Shown here: in pieces, positions 1-8,649 of the stretch
Position numbering within the stretch: position 1 is the stretch's first letter
How the letters are laid out: each line of letters starts with the position of its first letter
Assembly: GCF_016925535.1 (NCBI RefSeq)
Contig: NZ_CP070496.1
Coordinates: 1,054,001 to 1,118,000 of the forward strand
DNA from: Natronoglycomyces albus
Lineage (GTDB): Bacteria; Actinomycetota; Actinomycetes; Mycobacteriales; Micromonosporaceae
Length of the DNA stretch: 64,000 bases
Direction: 5' to 3'
Notes under the pieces: generated by a model
Databases searched by the model: none
What the model saw: the letters and a program-made list of their open reading frames with translations, nothing else
Told to the model about the DNA's origin: nothing
Position numbers and translations under genes: made by a program

Positions 1-304
1 TGAGGGCCGCGTGCCGTTTCTTTCGGCGTAGTCGCGCCACCCAGTAGACGACCCCGGTGGGGGTGCCTAGCCGGGCTACGGCGGCGATGATGAGGAAGGC
101 CGAGGTCGCGGTGAAGAACGCGCCAGCGGTTTGAGGCGGCAACGAATAGGCGACCAACCAGGTGATGAGAAGGCCGCCGAGGCCCGCCGCAGCCGCTCCG
201 GCGAGGTTCCACAGCCCGCCGCGCGCCGTTTGTTTGAGCTGGCGCTGAGTGCGAACGGTGTTGTCGCGGCAGGGACGGGCCTCGGAGTCGAGAGTATTGG
301 TCAT
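1..304 (-). CDS. Polysaccharide flippase (Wzx/MATE-like), N-terminal part only
   Basis: Reading the minus strand from the ATG at 302-304 gives about 101 residues that run off the left edge of the window. After a polar N-terminus there is an Arg-Gly-Gly-Leu-Trp-Asn segment leading into a glycine/alanine-rich membrane helix, then a second hydrophobic helix and a basic loop. This is the usual opening of Wzx-type oligosaccharide flippases, which move lipid-linked repeat units across the membrane. The start overlaps the sulfotransferase stop as ATGA, so it is the last visible gene of the minus-strand operon. The family call rests on the N-terminal fifth of the protein and on context; another polytopic membrane protein is possible. 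Confidence 0.7.
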   Translation of the reverse strand, partial: MTNTLDSEARPCRDNTVRTQRQLKQTARGGLWNLAGAAAAGLGGLLITWLVAYSLPPQTAGAFFTATSAFLIIAAVARLGTPTGVVYWVARLRRKKRHAAL

Positions 305-1179
305 CGTCGCCAACTGGGAGCCTTGCCCAGCCACGAAACGAGGCGGCGGTCGTGCGGTTCATAGTGTTCGGACAGCCGCAAACGCAGTTCCTCGGGCAGC
401 GGCGAGGGACGGCCCCGGGCGTTGTGCTGACCGAAATCTATCTCACCCAGCCACGGTAGTTGCAAGAAGCGCAGCACCGAGTCGAAGGTGTCTTCTGGAT
501 CGGTGAAGAAGTCCCCGCTGTCGAGGGTGAGAATGTGTTCGCGAGGTATGTGCTCGGCCAGCCGGTCGAGGTAGTCGGCGTAGTGTCCACGTGCGATATA
601 GCCGTGGTGCTGGTGGGAAAAGGAGTAGTAGCCGCTGTCGCGTCGCAGCCGTGCCTCTTCCCCCTTGAGTCGTTGGCCCTCAGCGCCGATGGCTTCGGTG
701 AAGTCGTCTAGGTCCTCGAAACCGCGCGCGACTTCGTGCGCGTGGTGAGAATAGGCGCGTTCAACTGGATCGCGGACGAGCACGATGATCTTGACGCCGG
801 GAAGGTCCTTGGCGATGCGGGCGGCGGCCCGTGGGTGATACAGATAGTACGGGCTGGACTCGAAGGCTACCGGTGAGACTCCGGTGTGGTCTCCAATGCG
901 AGTGGCGGTGGCACGAGTGGGAAAGTGAGCCCGATACCAGTCCAGCCCCTTGTGGTAGGACGTGTCGAAATAGTGCACTCCTTTGTGCAGGATCGCTTTG
1001 AGAACCACTGGATGCGAGGCCAGGGCCCGGTACAGCGAGGTGGTGCCACATCGTTGGCCCCCGCAGATGAGCAGACCGGGCAACATACGGCGCGAAGCCG
1101 TGAGCCGACCATAAGTGCGGCTGGAGTGGTGCACAAGGTGCTTGACCGGTTCGGGGATGTTGTCACGCAATGTTGCCAC
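301..1179 (-). CDS. PAPS-dependent sulfotransferase
   Basis: 292 residues. The 5'-phosphosulfate loop GGQRCGTTSL lies at about residues 40-49 and the 3'-phosphate motif LVRDPVERAYSHH at 134-146, the two signatures of heparan-sulfate-type (NDST-like) sulfotransferases, which transfer sulfate from PAPS to a sugar hydroxyl or amine. The reading frame is open further upstream to 1227, but the GTG at 1177-1179 is preferred: AAGGAG sits about 8 bases before it and it overlaps the upstream TAG by one base. It lies between an APH-fold gene and a flippase in a polysaccharide operon, so the inferred substrate is the repeat unit or lipid carrier-linked sugar; the substrate cannot be read from the sequence. 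Confidence 0.85.
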   Translation of the reverse strand: MATLRDNIPEPVKHLVHHSSRTYGRLTASRRMLPGLLICGGQRCGTTSLYRALASHPVVLKAILHKGVHYFDTSYHKGLDWYRAHFPTRATATRIGDHTGVSPVAFESSPYYLYHPRAAARIAKDLPGVKIIVLVRDPVERAYSHHAHEVARGFEDLDDFTEAIGAEGQRLKGEEARLRRDSGYYSFSHQHHGYIARGHYADYLDRLAEHIPREHILTLDSGDFFTDPEDTFDSVLRFLQLPWLGEIDFGQHNARGRPSPLPEELRLRLSEHYEPHDRRLVSWLGKAPSWRR

Positions 1180-2432
1180 TAGGCACTCCTTTTCGCTACG
1201 TGTCGTAGCAGAGTTGGCAGCAGCCACTGCCCAAGCGCACCTAGGGCGGCTCCTGCCTGTTCTTGTCGATCAGTGAGATAACGGGCCGCCAAGTCCACCA
1301 AATACAACAAAACGGTGGGCCGGGCTTGCCCGGGGAGCAGCCCGAAGGGAGCCAGATGCTGATTGGCCTGGGAGATGAGGTTCAGCACGGCGGTAGTCGG
1401 GTCGCAACCTTGGGAGATGATGTCGGTTTGCAACCGGTGGTGCAACAAGTCGAATCCAAGCGGGACATCGGTGTCGAACCTTTCCCAGTCCCAGATGTAG
1501 AGCTCCTCGGGCGCGGCGGAAGTGTTCCATTCGGTCCAATCGCCATGCCATGCCCCGAAGGTGAGCTTCTGGTGCGACAGCTCGCGGATAAGGTCATCGG
1601 CCGCGTCGGTGAGCGTGGTCGTATCGGCCTCGCCACGCTTGGCGAGCAGGTGCAGCCGCTGCGTCAGCCGCGCCAGATAGGGGCTGTAGGCCAGGCGGTA
1701 CTCGGCGGTGCCGAACTTCGTCGCTAGGGTCCGCATGCATGAATGAAGGCGGGCTTCGGAGCAGAATGCGGGCTTGTGCCAGGCAGGAAGCGCCTCGGTG
1801 ACGAGCACGGTGAACTCATTCCACTGGCCGTGGTGCAACAAACGCGGTACCCGCAGCCCAGGCAATTCAGGGCCAGTGGCCAGCTGACGCAAGGCGGAGG
1901 CCTCGGCGTCGACCAGATCGCGAGTCAAGTCGTTGACTCCGATTTTCACAAACGCGACAGTCTGGCTGCTCTCATTGAGAACTTGGAGCACCGGCTTGCG
2001 GTTGGCACGGGCCGGGCCGATGTGGACGGTGACATGTATGTCTGCCCACCCCTGGTCGACGAGGGCGCTGGACAAATAGCCGTTAATGCTCTCGGCACTG
2101 GCGGGATCGGGGTGAGACAAGTGCAACCGATGGGGCAACAGCAGCCGGTCAAGCCCTAGACACAAAGCGGCCGCGGCGGCGTCGCGTTTAAGGCGGGCCA
2201 TGCGCGTTGACGGGCGCGAATAGCGCATGAGAGCGGTGGCGGCCAGGCGGCGTGAAGCCGATGGAATGAGCACGCGCGGTTTGCGGCGGCTCGGCACGAC
2301 CACATATGAACGGGAGGCCTCGCCGGGACTCGTCGCACTACTCCAGGGGGCTGGGTAGAGCTGGTTAATGACTTCGGTCAGATAGCTGGCCCGTCGCTCC
2401 ACATCGTCGTGAGTGGCTACTTGTTCGCTCAT
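1179..2432 (-). CDS. APH/choline-kinase-fold phosphotransferase-like protein
   Basis: 417 residues when started at the ATG at 2430-2432, which overlaps the stop of the upstream gene as ATGA; the longer open frame upstream reads through the end of that gene and is rejected. The C-terminal half carries a catalytic-loop-like HGDWTEWN (about residue 300) followed by IWDWERF, matching the Brenner motif and metal-binding aspartate of the aminoglycoside phosphotransferase/choline kinase superfamily. The basic N-terminal 150 residues match no domain I recognise. Its place in an exopolysaccharide operon suggests phosphorylation of a sugar or polyol, not drug resistance; that role is inference. Confidence 0.65.
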   Translation of the reverse strand: MSEQVATHDDVERRASYLTEVINQLYPAPWSSATSPGEASRSYVVVPSRRKPRVLIPSASRRLAATALMRYSRPSTRMARLKRDAAAAALCLGLDRLLLPHRLHLSHPDPASAESINGYLSSALVDQGWADIHVTVHIGPARANRKPVLQVLNESSQTVAFVKIGVNDLTRDLVDAEASALRQLATGPELPGLRVPRLLHHGQWNEFTVLVTEALPAWHKPAFCSEARLHSCMRTLATKFGTAEYRLAYSPYLARLTQRLHLLAKRGEADTTTLTDAADDLIRELSHQKLTFGAWHGDWTEWNTSAAPEELYIWDWERFDTDVPLGFDLLHHRLQTDIISQGCDPTTAVLNLISQANQHLAPFGLLPGQARPTVLLYLVDLAARYLTDRQEQAGAALGALGQWLLPTLLRHVAKRSA

Positions 2433-3922
2433 GATGATCGTTCCCCGCTGCTGTGTTGGTGCTGAAATGTGGTGCCGATACGCGCCGAGGCATCCTTTTC
2501 CCTCCTGAGAGCTGGACGGTCTCGGAATCGGTCGGCTGGTGGGGCGTCGAGGTCCGGTGTGGCTTGTCGGGCTGGCGCATGGTGGTTGGCCGCTAGCACG
2601 ACATAACTGAGGAGAGTCAAAAGCAGGGGAGTGACGAGAGCGTTGTAGTAGAACATCGACGTCAGTGACATGAGGATGACCGTTGAGCCCACGATGCCAA
2701 TCAAGCTGTGGTCGGTGCGAAAGTGCCACAGCACCGCCACGAGGAAGGCCAAATACATGGCCAAACCGGCCAGACCATGGGCGAACAGCACCTGCCACAG
2801 CTGGCCATTACCGCCTAGCGTGCGATTGCCGCAACGCGGACAATCGACAGTCGGACCCACGGCGATTGAGGTACCAGATCCCAGCGTGTTACGGGTCGAA
2901 CCGAAACCCAAGATGGGTGAGTGATTGATTGTGGTCTCGACTGCCGTTTGGGAGGCGAAGGCCCGTCCGTCATCAGAATGCGGGTTGTCGAAACGGGACG
3001 CCACCAATGTTCCCAGCGGTGTGGCCACAATTATCACGCCGGTGAGTACGGTGACTGCGGCCAGCGACAGCATTGCCTGCGGCCGTCCGCTCATGAGCAG
3101 CCGCAACGCGATGAACGCGGCGGCGATCGCCAGGTTGAACCACAGCCCCCGGTTCATCGAATAGATCATCGGAACCAGCGACAGGACGAGGCAGCAGAGC
3201 GCGAAGAACCGCAACTTGGTCGAGGTGGGAAAGAAGAACACGGCGACGACCAGCCACGGAAACAGAATCCCGAAATTATTGCCCCACGTGTTCGTATATC
3301 CCCATGGCGCAGCCGGACGGGGGCTCTCGTAGCCCAGAAAGGTCATTACCTGCGCTGAGGTCGGCCGTACGAGTGATTGCACGAAACCGTCCGCGGTGAT
3401 GCTGGCGGGAAGTAGCGCTTCGACCGGTGAGGTGTATTCGAAGTAGCCAAACAGCGTCCCCAGGAATCCCCCCGCCACTGTCACGACGAACAACCACGCC
3501 AGCAGATTGATAAGGCGCCGAAGTGGATAGCGGCCAGTGACGATGACGTTGTAGGCGTAGAGAGCGACCACCGTGACCGCGAGGTAGAACACGAGCCGAT
3601 AGCCCGCGCCCGGAAGGCGAGAGACAAATGAGGCCTCCACCGTTCCCGGCGGAGTCAGCGGCAGGGTCGACAGTGACATGAGGACAACCCCGAGAAAAGC
3701 CAGCCACAGCCCAAACGCGGGCGGGAAAAGGACCGGCCGCTGGCGCGACAACATCAGCGTCATTGGTACCGCTAGCAGGGGGACGATAAGCACACCCATC
3801 CCCAGGGCCCACCACAATGGATAGAAGAGCAGCAGCCATGTCAAAATGCTGCCCTCGCCGCGCAATAGCGGCGGCCTCGGCCGTAGCAGCGACGGATTCC
3901 CGGCGATCGTCGTAGCCGGCAC
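2429..3922 (-). CDS. O-antigen ligase/polymerase family membrane protein (Wzy-like)
   Basis: 497 residues with about ten to twelve hydrophobic helices spread over residues 27-440, a large extracytoplasmic loop around residues 320-380, and an Arg-rich cytoplasmic tail. This topology is that of the O-antigen ligase/polymerase (WaaL/Wzy) family, which joins polysaccharide repeat units on the outer face of the membrane. Two CxxC-type cysteines in the large loop (CPRCG) are unusual and may form a disulfide. GTG start, one base after the stop of the Wzz-like gene, with no clear ribosome binding site, so translation is probably coupled. Confidence 0.75.
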   Translation of the reverse strand: MPATTIAGNPSLLRPRPPLLRGEGSILTWLLLFYPLWWALGMGVLIVPLLAVPMTLMLSRQRPVLFPPAFGLWLAFLGVVLMSLSTLPLTPPGTVEASFVSRLPGAGYRLVFYLAVTVVALYAYNVIVTGRYPLRRLINLLAWLFVVTVAGGFLGTLFGYFEYTSPVEALLPASITADGFVQSLVRPTSAQVMTFLGYESPRPAAPWGYTNTWGNNFGILFPWLVVAVFFFPTSTKLRFFALCCLVLSLVPMIYSMNRGLWFNLAIAAAFIALRLLMSGRPQAMLSLAAVTVLTGVIIVATPLGTLVASRFDNPHSDDGRAFASQTAVETTINHSPILGFGSTRNTLGSGTSIAVGPTVDCPRCGNRTLGGNGQLWQVLFAHGLAGLAMYLAFLVAVLWHFRTDHSLIGIVGSTVILMSLTSMFYYNALVTPLLLTLLSYVVLAANHHAPARQATPDLDAPPADRFRDRPALRREKDASARIGTTFQHQHSSGERSS

Positions 3923-3923
3923 G

Positions 3924-5831
3924 TCAGGGCCTGTCGTTGGTCAGCGAGCGCTGATCTCCTTGAGGGTGGCCACCGTAGGAGCTCCCGGGCCCCGTCTGTG
4001 AGCCTTCGGGCCGTGACGGCTGCTCACCCGAACCAGGCTGCCCGCCCGGCGATGGACGAGCGCCATTGGAGGAGCCAGGTCCACCCTGGATGGGCCTTTG
4101 AGTAGCCGTGGCGCGACCCGCGTACCGGGCCTGGCCTCCTCGCCCTACCGCGTCTTCGGCATCGAACGCCTCCGCGTCGAAACCGAGCGAGGCTAGCGAA
4201 CCTGGAGCTGACGAGGGACCCGATGGGCGTTGCTGGGAGGCAGGATCGATGTCATCGGCAGTGTTCGCAACCTGTGCGAGCTGATCCGGCTTAGGGTCAG
4301 ATTCCCATTGGGCGGCCATCGCCCCCAACTGGTTGGGGAATACGACCGCCCCAAGCAGATCCACCCCAATCTGACGCAACGAGTTAGCTGACTCACGGAT
4401 ATCGCTGATGCGGTCCTTACCCTGTTGAACCGTCACAATGACCGCGTCCGCATGGCTGGCCAGCAGTTGCCCATCCGCCGAGCACGTCAGTGGTGGAGCT
4501 TCCACTAGAACGTATCGGTTCAAAGACCGCAAACGAGTGAAGGTCTGCGATACTAGGTCGCTGGTGGGGCCCGCGGCGCTGGCGGCGGCACCGGGCCCCA
4601 CCACAGCTAGCCCCTTTTGCCTTCCGGCCTCAAACATCGCATCGAGCAAATCGACCCGGCGAGACCACACGTCCGACAATCCCGGTACTTCGGTGGCGTT
4701 GAGCAACTCCGGCAGTCCGACAGTGGTCGAGGGATTGCCTGCCACAACAGCGGTTTGGTCGCCGGAACGGGCCAGGGCCGCCCCCAAGTTTCCAGCGAGG
4801 ATGCTGGCAGTCGGCCCCGGCGAAGTCCCGAGAATGACGATGACTTTTTCGGTGCCGCGCAGCTGGGAGGTGATCGCGGTACGCAGCTGGCCCATGACGC
4901 GACCTCCGGGCCCATACGCTCCGAAGATTTCCCGACGTGGAAACTTCACCGAGGAGGGGATGGTGGCCAGAGCGGGCAGGTCGCACTTGTGCTCCAGGTC
5001 TGATGTGTGCCACAACCGTCGCGCGAATAGGTGTCGCGTCCACGCGAGAGTCAGACCGAGCAGTCCGCCGACGGTTGCCGCACCGGCCAAGTTGAGAATC
5101 AGATTGGGAGACGTGGGGGAGGTGGGCTGAATGGGTGTGGAGATGACGCGGCCGGTCGACACAGCGGCGGAGGCTGACTCCAACGCGGCGTGTTCGCCAG
5201 TCAGGTCCGAGATCTGACCGTTGATGGAGTCACGACTTGATTCGAGTTGGCGTCGTTCGTTGTCGTCGTCGGGGCCCAGTGCTGACAGTCGCTCGGACAG
5301 GGCGTCGGAGTCGGCTCGCAGTTCATCGATGCGTTCGCTGACTGTGGACGCCTCCGATTCCAGGTGCGAGCGGGCGGAGGACTCCCGGTAGTCGAGGTAG
5401 GCCTGACTAAACGCGACCGTGCCAGCGTAGGCGGCGGTGGGAGTTTCGGCGGAGAAGGAAATCTCGAGCACAGATGTGTTTGGTGGCACTTGTACGCGGA
5501 CCTTCTCGGCCAATGCTCGTGGGTCGGAGGTGACGGCCACGCCCTCCTCGGCGATGTAGACGGCGGCGAGTTGGGCGATTTCGGTGGAACTGACCAGTTG
5601 GGCCTCGGTGTCGAGGTTGACGCCGCCGGAGGTGCGGGCTCCGGTGACGGAGGTGTCGACGTTGCTGGGCAGCACGAGAACCGATGCCTGCGATTCATAG
5701 ACGGGCGAAGCCAATGCGGTGTAGGCGGCCCCTGTTCCCAGCGAGAGGACTAGAGCAAGCACGATGACCCACCAGCTGCGACGCAGGATGGATATGTAGT
5801 CGGTCAAGGTCTGGGCTGCTGGGGTCTTCAC
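3924..5831 (-). CDS. Wzz/BY-kinase-like chain-length protein with degenerate ATPase domain
   Basis: 635 residues. An N-terminal Wzz domain has one membrane helix at about 20-40, an extracytoplasmic coiled-coil section (about 150-225) and a second helix near 240-260. A cytoplasmic domain (about 300-500) has the fold order of bacterial tyrosine kinases such as CapB/Wzc, but the Walker A loop reads GTSPGPTAS with no lysine, the A' segment reads VVAGNPS without its aspartates, and Walker B reads VLVEAPP. The last 120 residues are Gly/Pro/Ser/Gln-rich with only two tyrosines instead of a tyrosine cluster. It is therefore probably a non-catalytic scaffold setting chain length. GTG start with GGAAAGG upstream; first gene of the operon. 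Confidence 0.82.
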   Translation of the reverse strand: MKTPAAQTLTDYISILRRSWWVIVLALVLSLGTGAAYTALASPVYESQASVLVLPSNVDTSVTGARTSGGVNLDTEAQLVSSTEIAQLAAVYIAEEGVAVTSDPRALAEKVRVQVPPNTSVLEISFSAETPTAAYAGTVAFSQAYLDYRESSARSHLESEASTVSERIDELRADSDALSERLSALGPDDDNERRQLESSRDSINGQISDLTGEHAALESASAAVSTGRVISTPIQPTSPTSPNLILNLAGAATVGGLLGLTLAWTRHLFARRLWHTSDLEHKCDLPALATIPSSVKFPRREIFGAYGPGGRVMGQLRTAITSQLRGTEKVIVILGTSPGPTASILAGNLGAALARSGDQTAVVAGNPSTTVGLPELLNATEVPGLSDVWSRRVDLLDAMFEAGRQKGLAVVGPGAAASAAGPTSDLVSQTFTRLRSLNRYVLVEAPPLTCSADGQLLASHADAVIVTVQQGKDRISDIRESANSLRQIGVDLLGAVVFPNQLGAMAAQWESDPKPDQLAQVANTADDIDPASQQRPSGPSSAPGSLASLGFDAEAFDAEDAVGRGGQARYAGRATATQRPIQGGPGSSNGARPSPGGQPGSGEQPSRPEGSQTGPGSSYGGHPQGDQRSLTNDRP

Positions 5832-6530
5832 ACTGGAGCCTTTCCGCGGTTCTGAGAGTTCAGGCCGGTGATGTGGACTCGAGAGGCGGGCCAGGCTGCG
5901 TCGCCGATCGGTCCTCAGGAGGCACGCCGTTTTTGGGCTCTCCGTTGGCAGCCTGGGCTCGGCTGCAGCACACCCGAGTAGGCCTCTTCGCTGGCTTTAA
6001 CGAGGGAGGAAACGAAAAGGTCACGGTCTGGGGGTTGATTGCGAATCAGCTAGGGGCGAACGGGTGAGGTCGTGACTGAAAGCGCCGGTGATGAGTGGCG
6101 ATTGTTCGGTGCCTCAAGAGCGGACTGCGTGATCGCAGAGGCCGCGGAGGGGGATAGGTGAGAAATGTTCACGCAAGGGCCCCACATAAATCGTCGCAAA
6201 AGGTATAGCGCGTAGGAATCGCATTGGCTGGGGTGGTGAGAGCTTGGTGCCTCAGGTCGACGCAAAAGGCACCTGCTGTACTTTTATCGGTCCATTGTGC
6301 GCCGATAATGTCGTCAGCTATGGACTTGTCCTTGTCGGTACCAGCGGGTAAGTCTTCGACGAATGTATGCAATGCGTAAGGGCGGTGTGAGCGCCTCAAG
6401 CGGTGAGTTCGCCCATGTTTTCACAATAAATGCTACTAAAGAGTCAAAATATTGATAAATCGACAAATTTATCTTTATCTATGGAAAGCTATGTTCCCTC
6501 GCGAAAGGCAGTTTAAGGGGAGCATGGATC
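5832..6530. other. Intergenic region between the polysaccharide operon and the glycosidase gene
   Basis: About 700 bases without a convincing gene, holding the start regions of two divergent units. It contains two 13-base direct repeats TCGNCGCAAAAGG (6191-6203 and 6257-6269, 12 of 13 identical) and an inverted repeat GGTGCCT/AGGCACC (6246-6252 and 6267-6273). The last 110 bases are clearly AT-rich. Small open frames here lack ribosome binding sites and recognisable products. Confidence 0.6.
6452..6481 (+). promoter_or_regulatory. Putative promoter and operator of the glycosidase gene
   Basis: In the AT-rich stretch before 6531, TTGATA (6452-6457) and TATCTA (6476-6481) are 18 bases apart. 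A perfect 7-base inverted repeat, GATAAAT at 6454-6460 and ATTTATC at 6467-6473, overlaps the putative -35 and spacer, the position of a repressor operator. Prediction from sequence only. Confidence 0.35.
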
Positions 6531-8606
6531 ATGAACATCTCGGAGACCACCCCGACCACAACCACCACCCCTGGCCCTGCCTGGCCTTCGGCGCGAGGTT
6601 TCATCAGCATTCTAGCGACGATTCCGATCGCCATCACATCTTTCGCAATTGGCTTTGGCGTCGGCACCAATCACGACGGGGAGGGCACCGTCAACTATGA
6701 GTGGGCGCAAATCGGTCCTGGCGAAGCCCTTCTCGATGCCGACCTCGCCACCTACTCCGCCTCAAAGATCACCGAGTCCGCCCCAGTCGCACCATCGGAT
6801 TTGCCGGTGGGATTCACCGACCACCTAGGGGTATCGGTCGCCTTTGTCACCTTCACCGTCAATGCCGAGCACGTCCACGACGACGCGGAATTTGAACTCA
6901 TCACCCCCTTTGCCGAAAGACTGCCCGAAGGCTCGTCGAAACTCATCGAAGCCACCTCAGTCGACCCGGGGATATGCACCTGCAACCTAACCCCCGACGT
7001 GCTACCGCGTTTCGGCCGCACCCACGACACCGTCGCCGTTGACGAGGAATCGACTGCGGCGATACTCGACGTCAGCAGTGCCATCAGCGAAGCGGGCGAG
7101 TACGGATTCGCCATCACCACCAGCTCTGATGACTCTTCAGTGGTTCTCAATGGCATCACCGGACACGAGCACGGCCCGAGCCTGCGCGTCAGCCACGGTG
7201 CTGAGGAACCCGATGCCCCGGCTACCCCAGGACCCTGGCCCATACCGTTCCAAGAACCCACCGGCGAATCGACCACGGAGGAGCCCGCGTCCGAGTCTCC
7301 CTCCAGCGAGCCAGCCACCGATGCGCCCACGACCCAGCCGAATGCCGAAGACCCCGTCTCGGAGAGTCCCACGGCGCCAGACCGCGGCTCACTGTTCTCA
7401 CCGCGCGACGAACCGACCGCCGACCCGTCCGATGAACCGACCACGACGCCCAGCGAGGACCCGACCGGGGAACCGACTTCTGACCCGTCCGATGAACCGA
7501 CCACGACGCCCAGCGAGGACCCGACCGGGGAACCGACCGCCGACCCGTCCGATGAACCGACCACGACGCCCAGCGAGGACCCGACCGACGAACCCACGGG
7601 CGGACCCGTTGACGACCCGCCTCCTAGCGACCCCGTCACCGATGAGCCACAAAATGACCTCGCCGACTGCCGAATTGGCGAGAAGCTCGTGCCCACCTGC
7701 GGCGCCCTCGTCGGCGTTGCCCCGGCCGCCCACACCGGTCTGCCTCGCTATTCCTCACTATTGGAATTTGAGGAGACCGTCCAGCGCACCCAACACATTC
7801 ACCACGCCTATGAACGCTCCGACGACGCGGTCTTTCCCAACGAGGAACTGGTACAGATCGCCTCCGACCCCGACAACCCGCGGCTGCTCTTTATCAACTG
7901 GAAGCCGCAAATAACCTCCTGGGCGAACATCGCCGCAGGAAACGACCGCGTCGACGCCTACCTTGACGAGCTGGCCGAACACCTCACCACCGAATACACA
8001 GACCCGTTCTTCTTCACAGTCCACCATGAACCGGAGAACAACGTGCGTCCCCAACCCGGGTCAGGCTGGGAAGCGGCCGACTATGCCGCCATGTATCGAT
8101 ATGTCATCGAGTACCTTCGCGACAAAGGCGTGGAAAACCTCGTCACGGTCATGAACTACATGGCCTATCTGCGCTGGGTCGAGCCCGAATGGCATGCCGA
8201 TCTCTACCCAGGCGACGACATCATCGACTGGATTGGCTGGAGCACCTACGGGCACTCCGACCCCACCAGCCATGGCCACGCGGACTTCGCCGACATCGTC
8301 AACCGCCAGGCCGAGGGCTACCAGTGGCCCGGCTACTACAACTGGTCGGCCACAACCTATCCGGACAAGCCGATCATGCTGGCCGAATGGGGTGTCTTCT
8401 ACCACGAATCTCGACCACAGCACCAAGGAGAAGTATTCCGATCCACCGGCCCCCAGCTCAGTCACTTTCCCCGGGTGAAGGCCATCGTGTACTTTGACTC
8501 GCCCAACGCCGAGGGACGCGACTCGCGGGTCAACGTTCGCGAAGACAACCTAAGCGACTTCCGTCGACTCATGCAGCACCGGCACTTTGACGTCAGCCTC
8601 AACTGA
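6531..8606 (+). CDS. Membrane-anchored GH26-like glycoside hydrolase with DNRLRE/CBM-like domain
   Basis: 691 residues: a Thr/Pro-rich cytoplasmic start, one uncleaved-looking membrane helix (about 23-45), a beta-rich domain (about 50-215) resembling DNRLRE/CBM96-type modules, an acidic Pro/Thr/Glu/Ser linker (about 220-380) with three 20-residue repeats, then a TIM-barrel domain (about 390-691). The barrel has HHEPEN with Glu500 or Glu502 as candidate acid/base and MLAEWG with Glu619 as candidate nucleophile, as in GH26 beta-mannanases and relatives. Start ATG has AAGGGG upstream. It is divergent from the exopolysaccharide operon and probably cleaves a surface or foreign glycan; the exact substrate is unknown. 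Confidence 0.75.
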   Translation: MNISETTPTTTTTPGPAWPSARGFISILATIPIAITSFAIGFGVGTNHDGEGTVNYEWAQIGPGEALLDADLATYSASKITESAPVAPSDLPVGFTDHLGVSVAFVTFTVNAEHVHDDAEFELITPFAERLPEGSSKLIEATSVDPGICTCNLTPDVLPRFGRTHDTVAVDEESTAAILDVSSAISEAGEYGFAITTSSDDSSVVLNGITGHEHGPSLRVSHGAEEPDAPATPGPWPIPFQEPTGESTTEEPASESPSSEPATDAPTTQPNAEDPVSESPTAPDRGSLFSPRDEPTADPSDEPTTTPSEDPTGEPTSDPSDEPTTTPSEDPTGEPTADPSDEPTTTPSEDPTDEPTGGPVDDPPPSDPVTDEPQNDLADCRIGEKLVPTCGALVGVAPAAHTGLPRYSSLLEFEETVQRTQHIHHAYERSDDAVFPNEELVQIASDPDNPRLLFINWKPQITSWANIAAGNDRVDAYLDELAEHLTTEYTDPFFFTVHHEPENNVRPQPGSGWEAADYAAMYRYVIEYLRDKGVENLVTVMNYMAYLRWVEPEWHADLYPGDDIIDWIGWSTYGHSDPTSHGHADFADIVNRQAEGYQWPGYYNWSATTYPDKPIMLAEWGVFYHESRPQHQGEVFRSTGPQLSHFPRVKAIVYFDSPNAEGRDSRVNVREDNLSDFRRLMQHRHFDVSLN
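7422..7592 (+). repeat. 60-base tandem repeats in the glycosidase linker
   Basis: Nearly three copies of a 60-base unit starting at 7422, 7482 and 7542 encode the 20-residue unit DPSDEPTTTPSEDPTGEPT plus one variable residue. Copies differ by only a few bases at their ends, which points to recent slippage or unequal recombination and predicts length variation between strains. Confidence 0.9.
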
Positions 8607-8649
8607 CCCAAGCCGTACCAAGTCGATCCCACGGAGAAAACGAGGACTC

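Noticed and set aside
1180-1227. Upstream extension of the sulfotransferase to 1227
   Set aside because: It overlaps the previous gene by 48 bases, whereas GTG 1179 has AAGGAG and a one-base overlap with the TAG.
7422-7592. CRISPR array
   Set aside because: The units are contiguous 60-base coding repeats without spacers.
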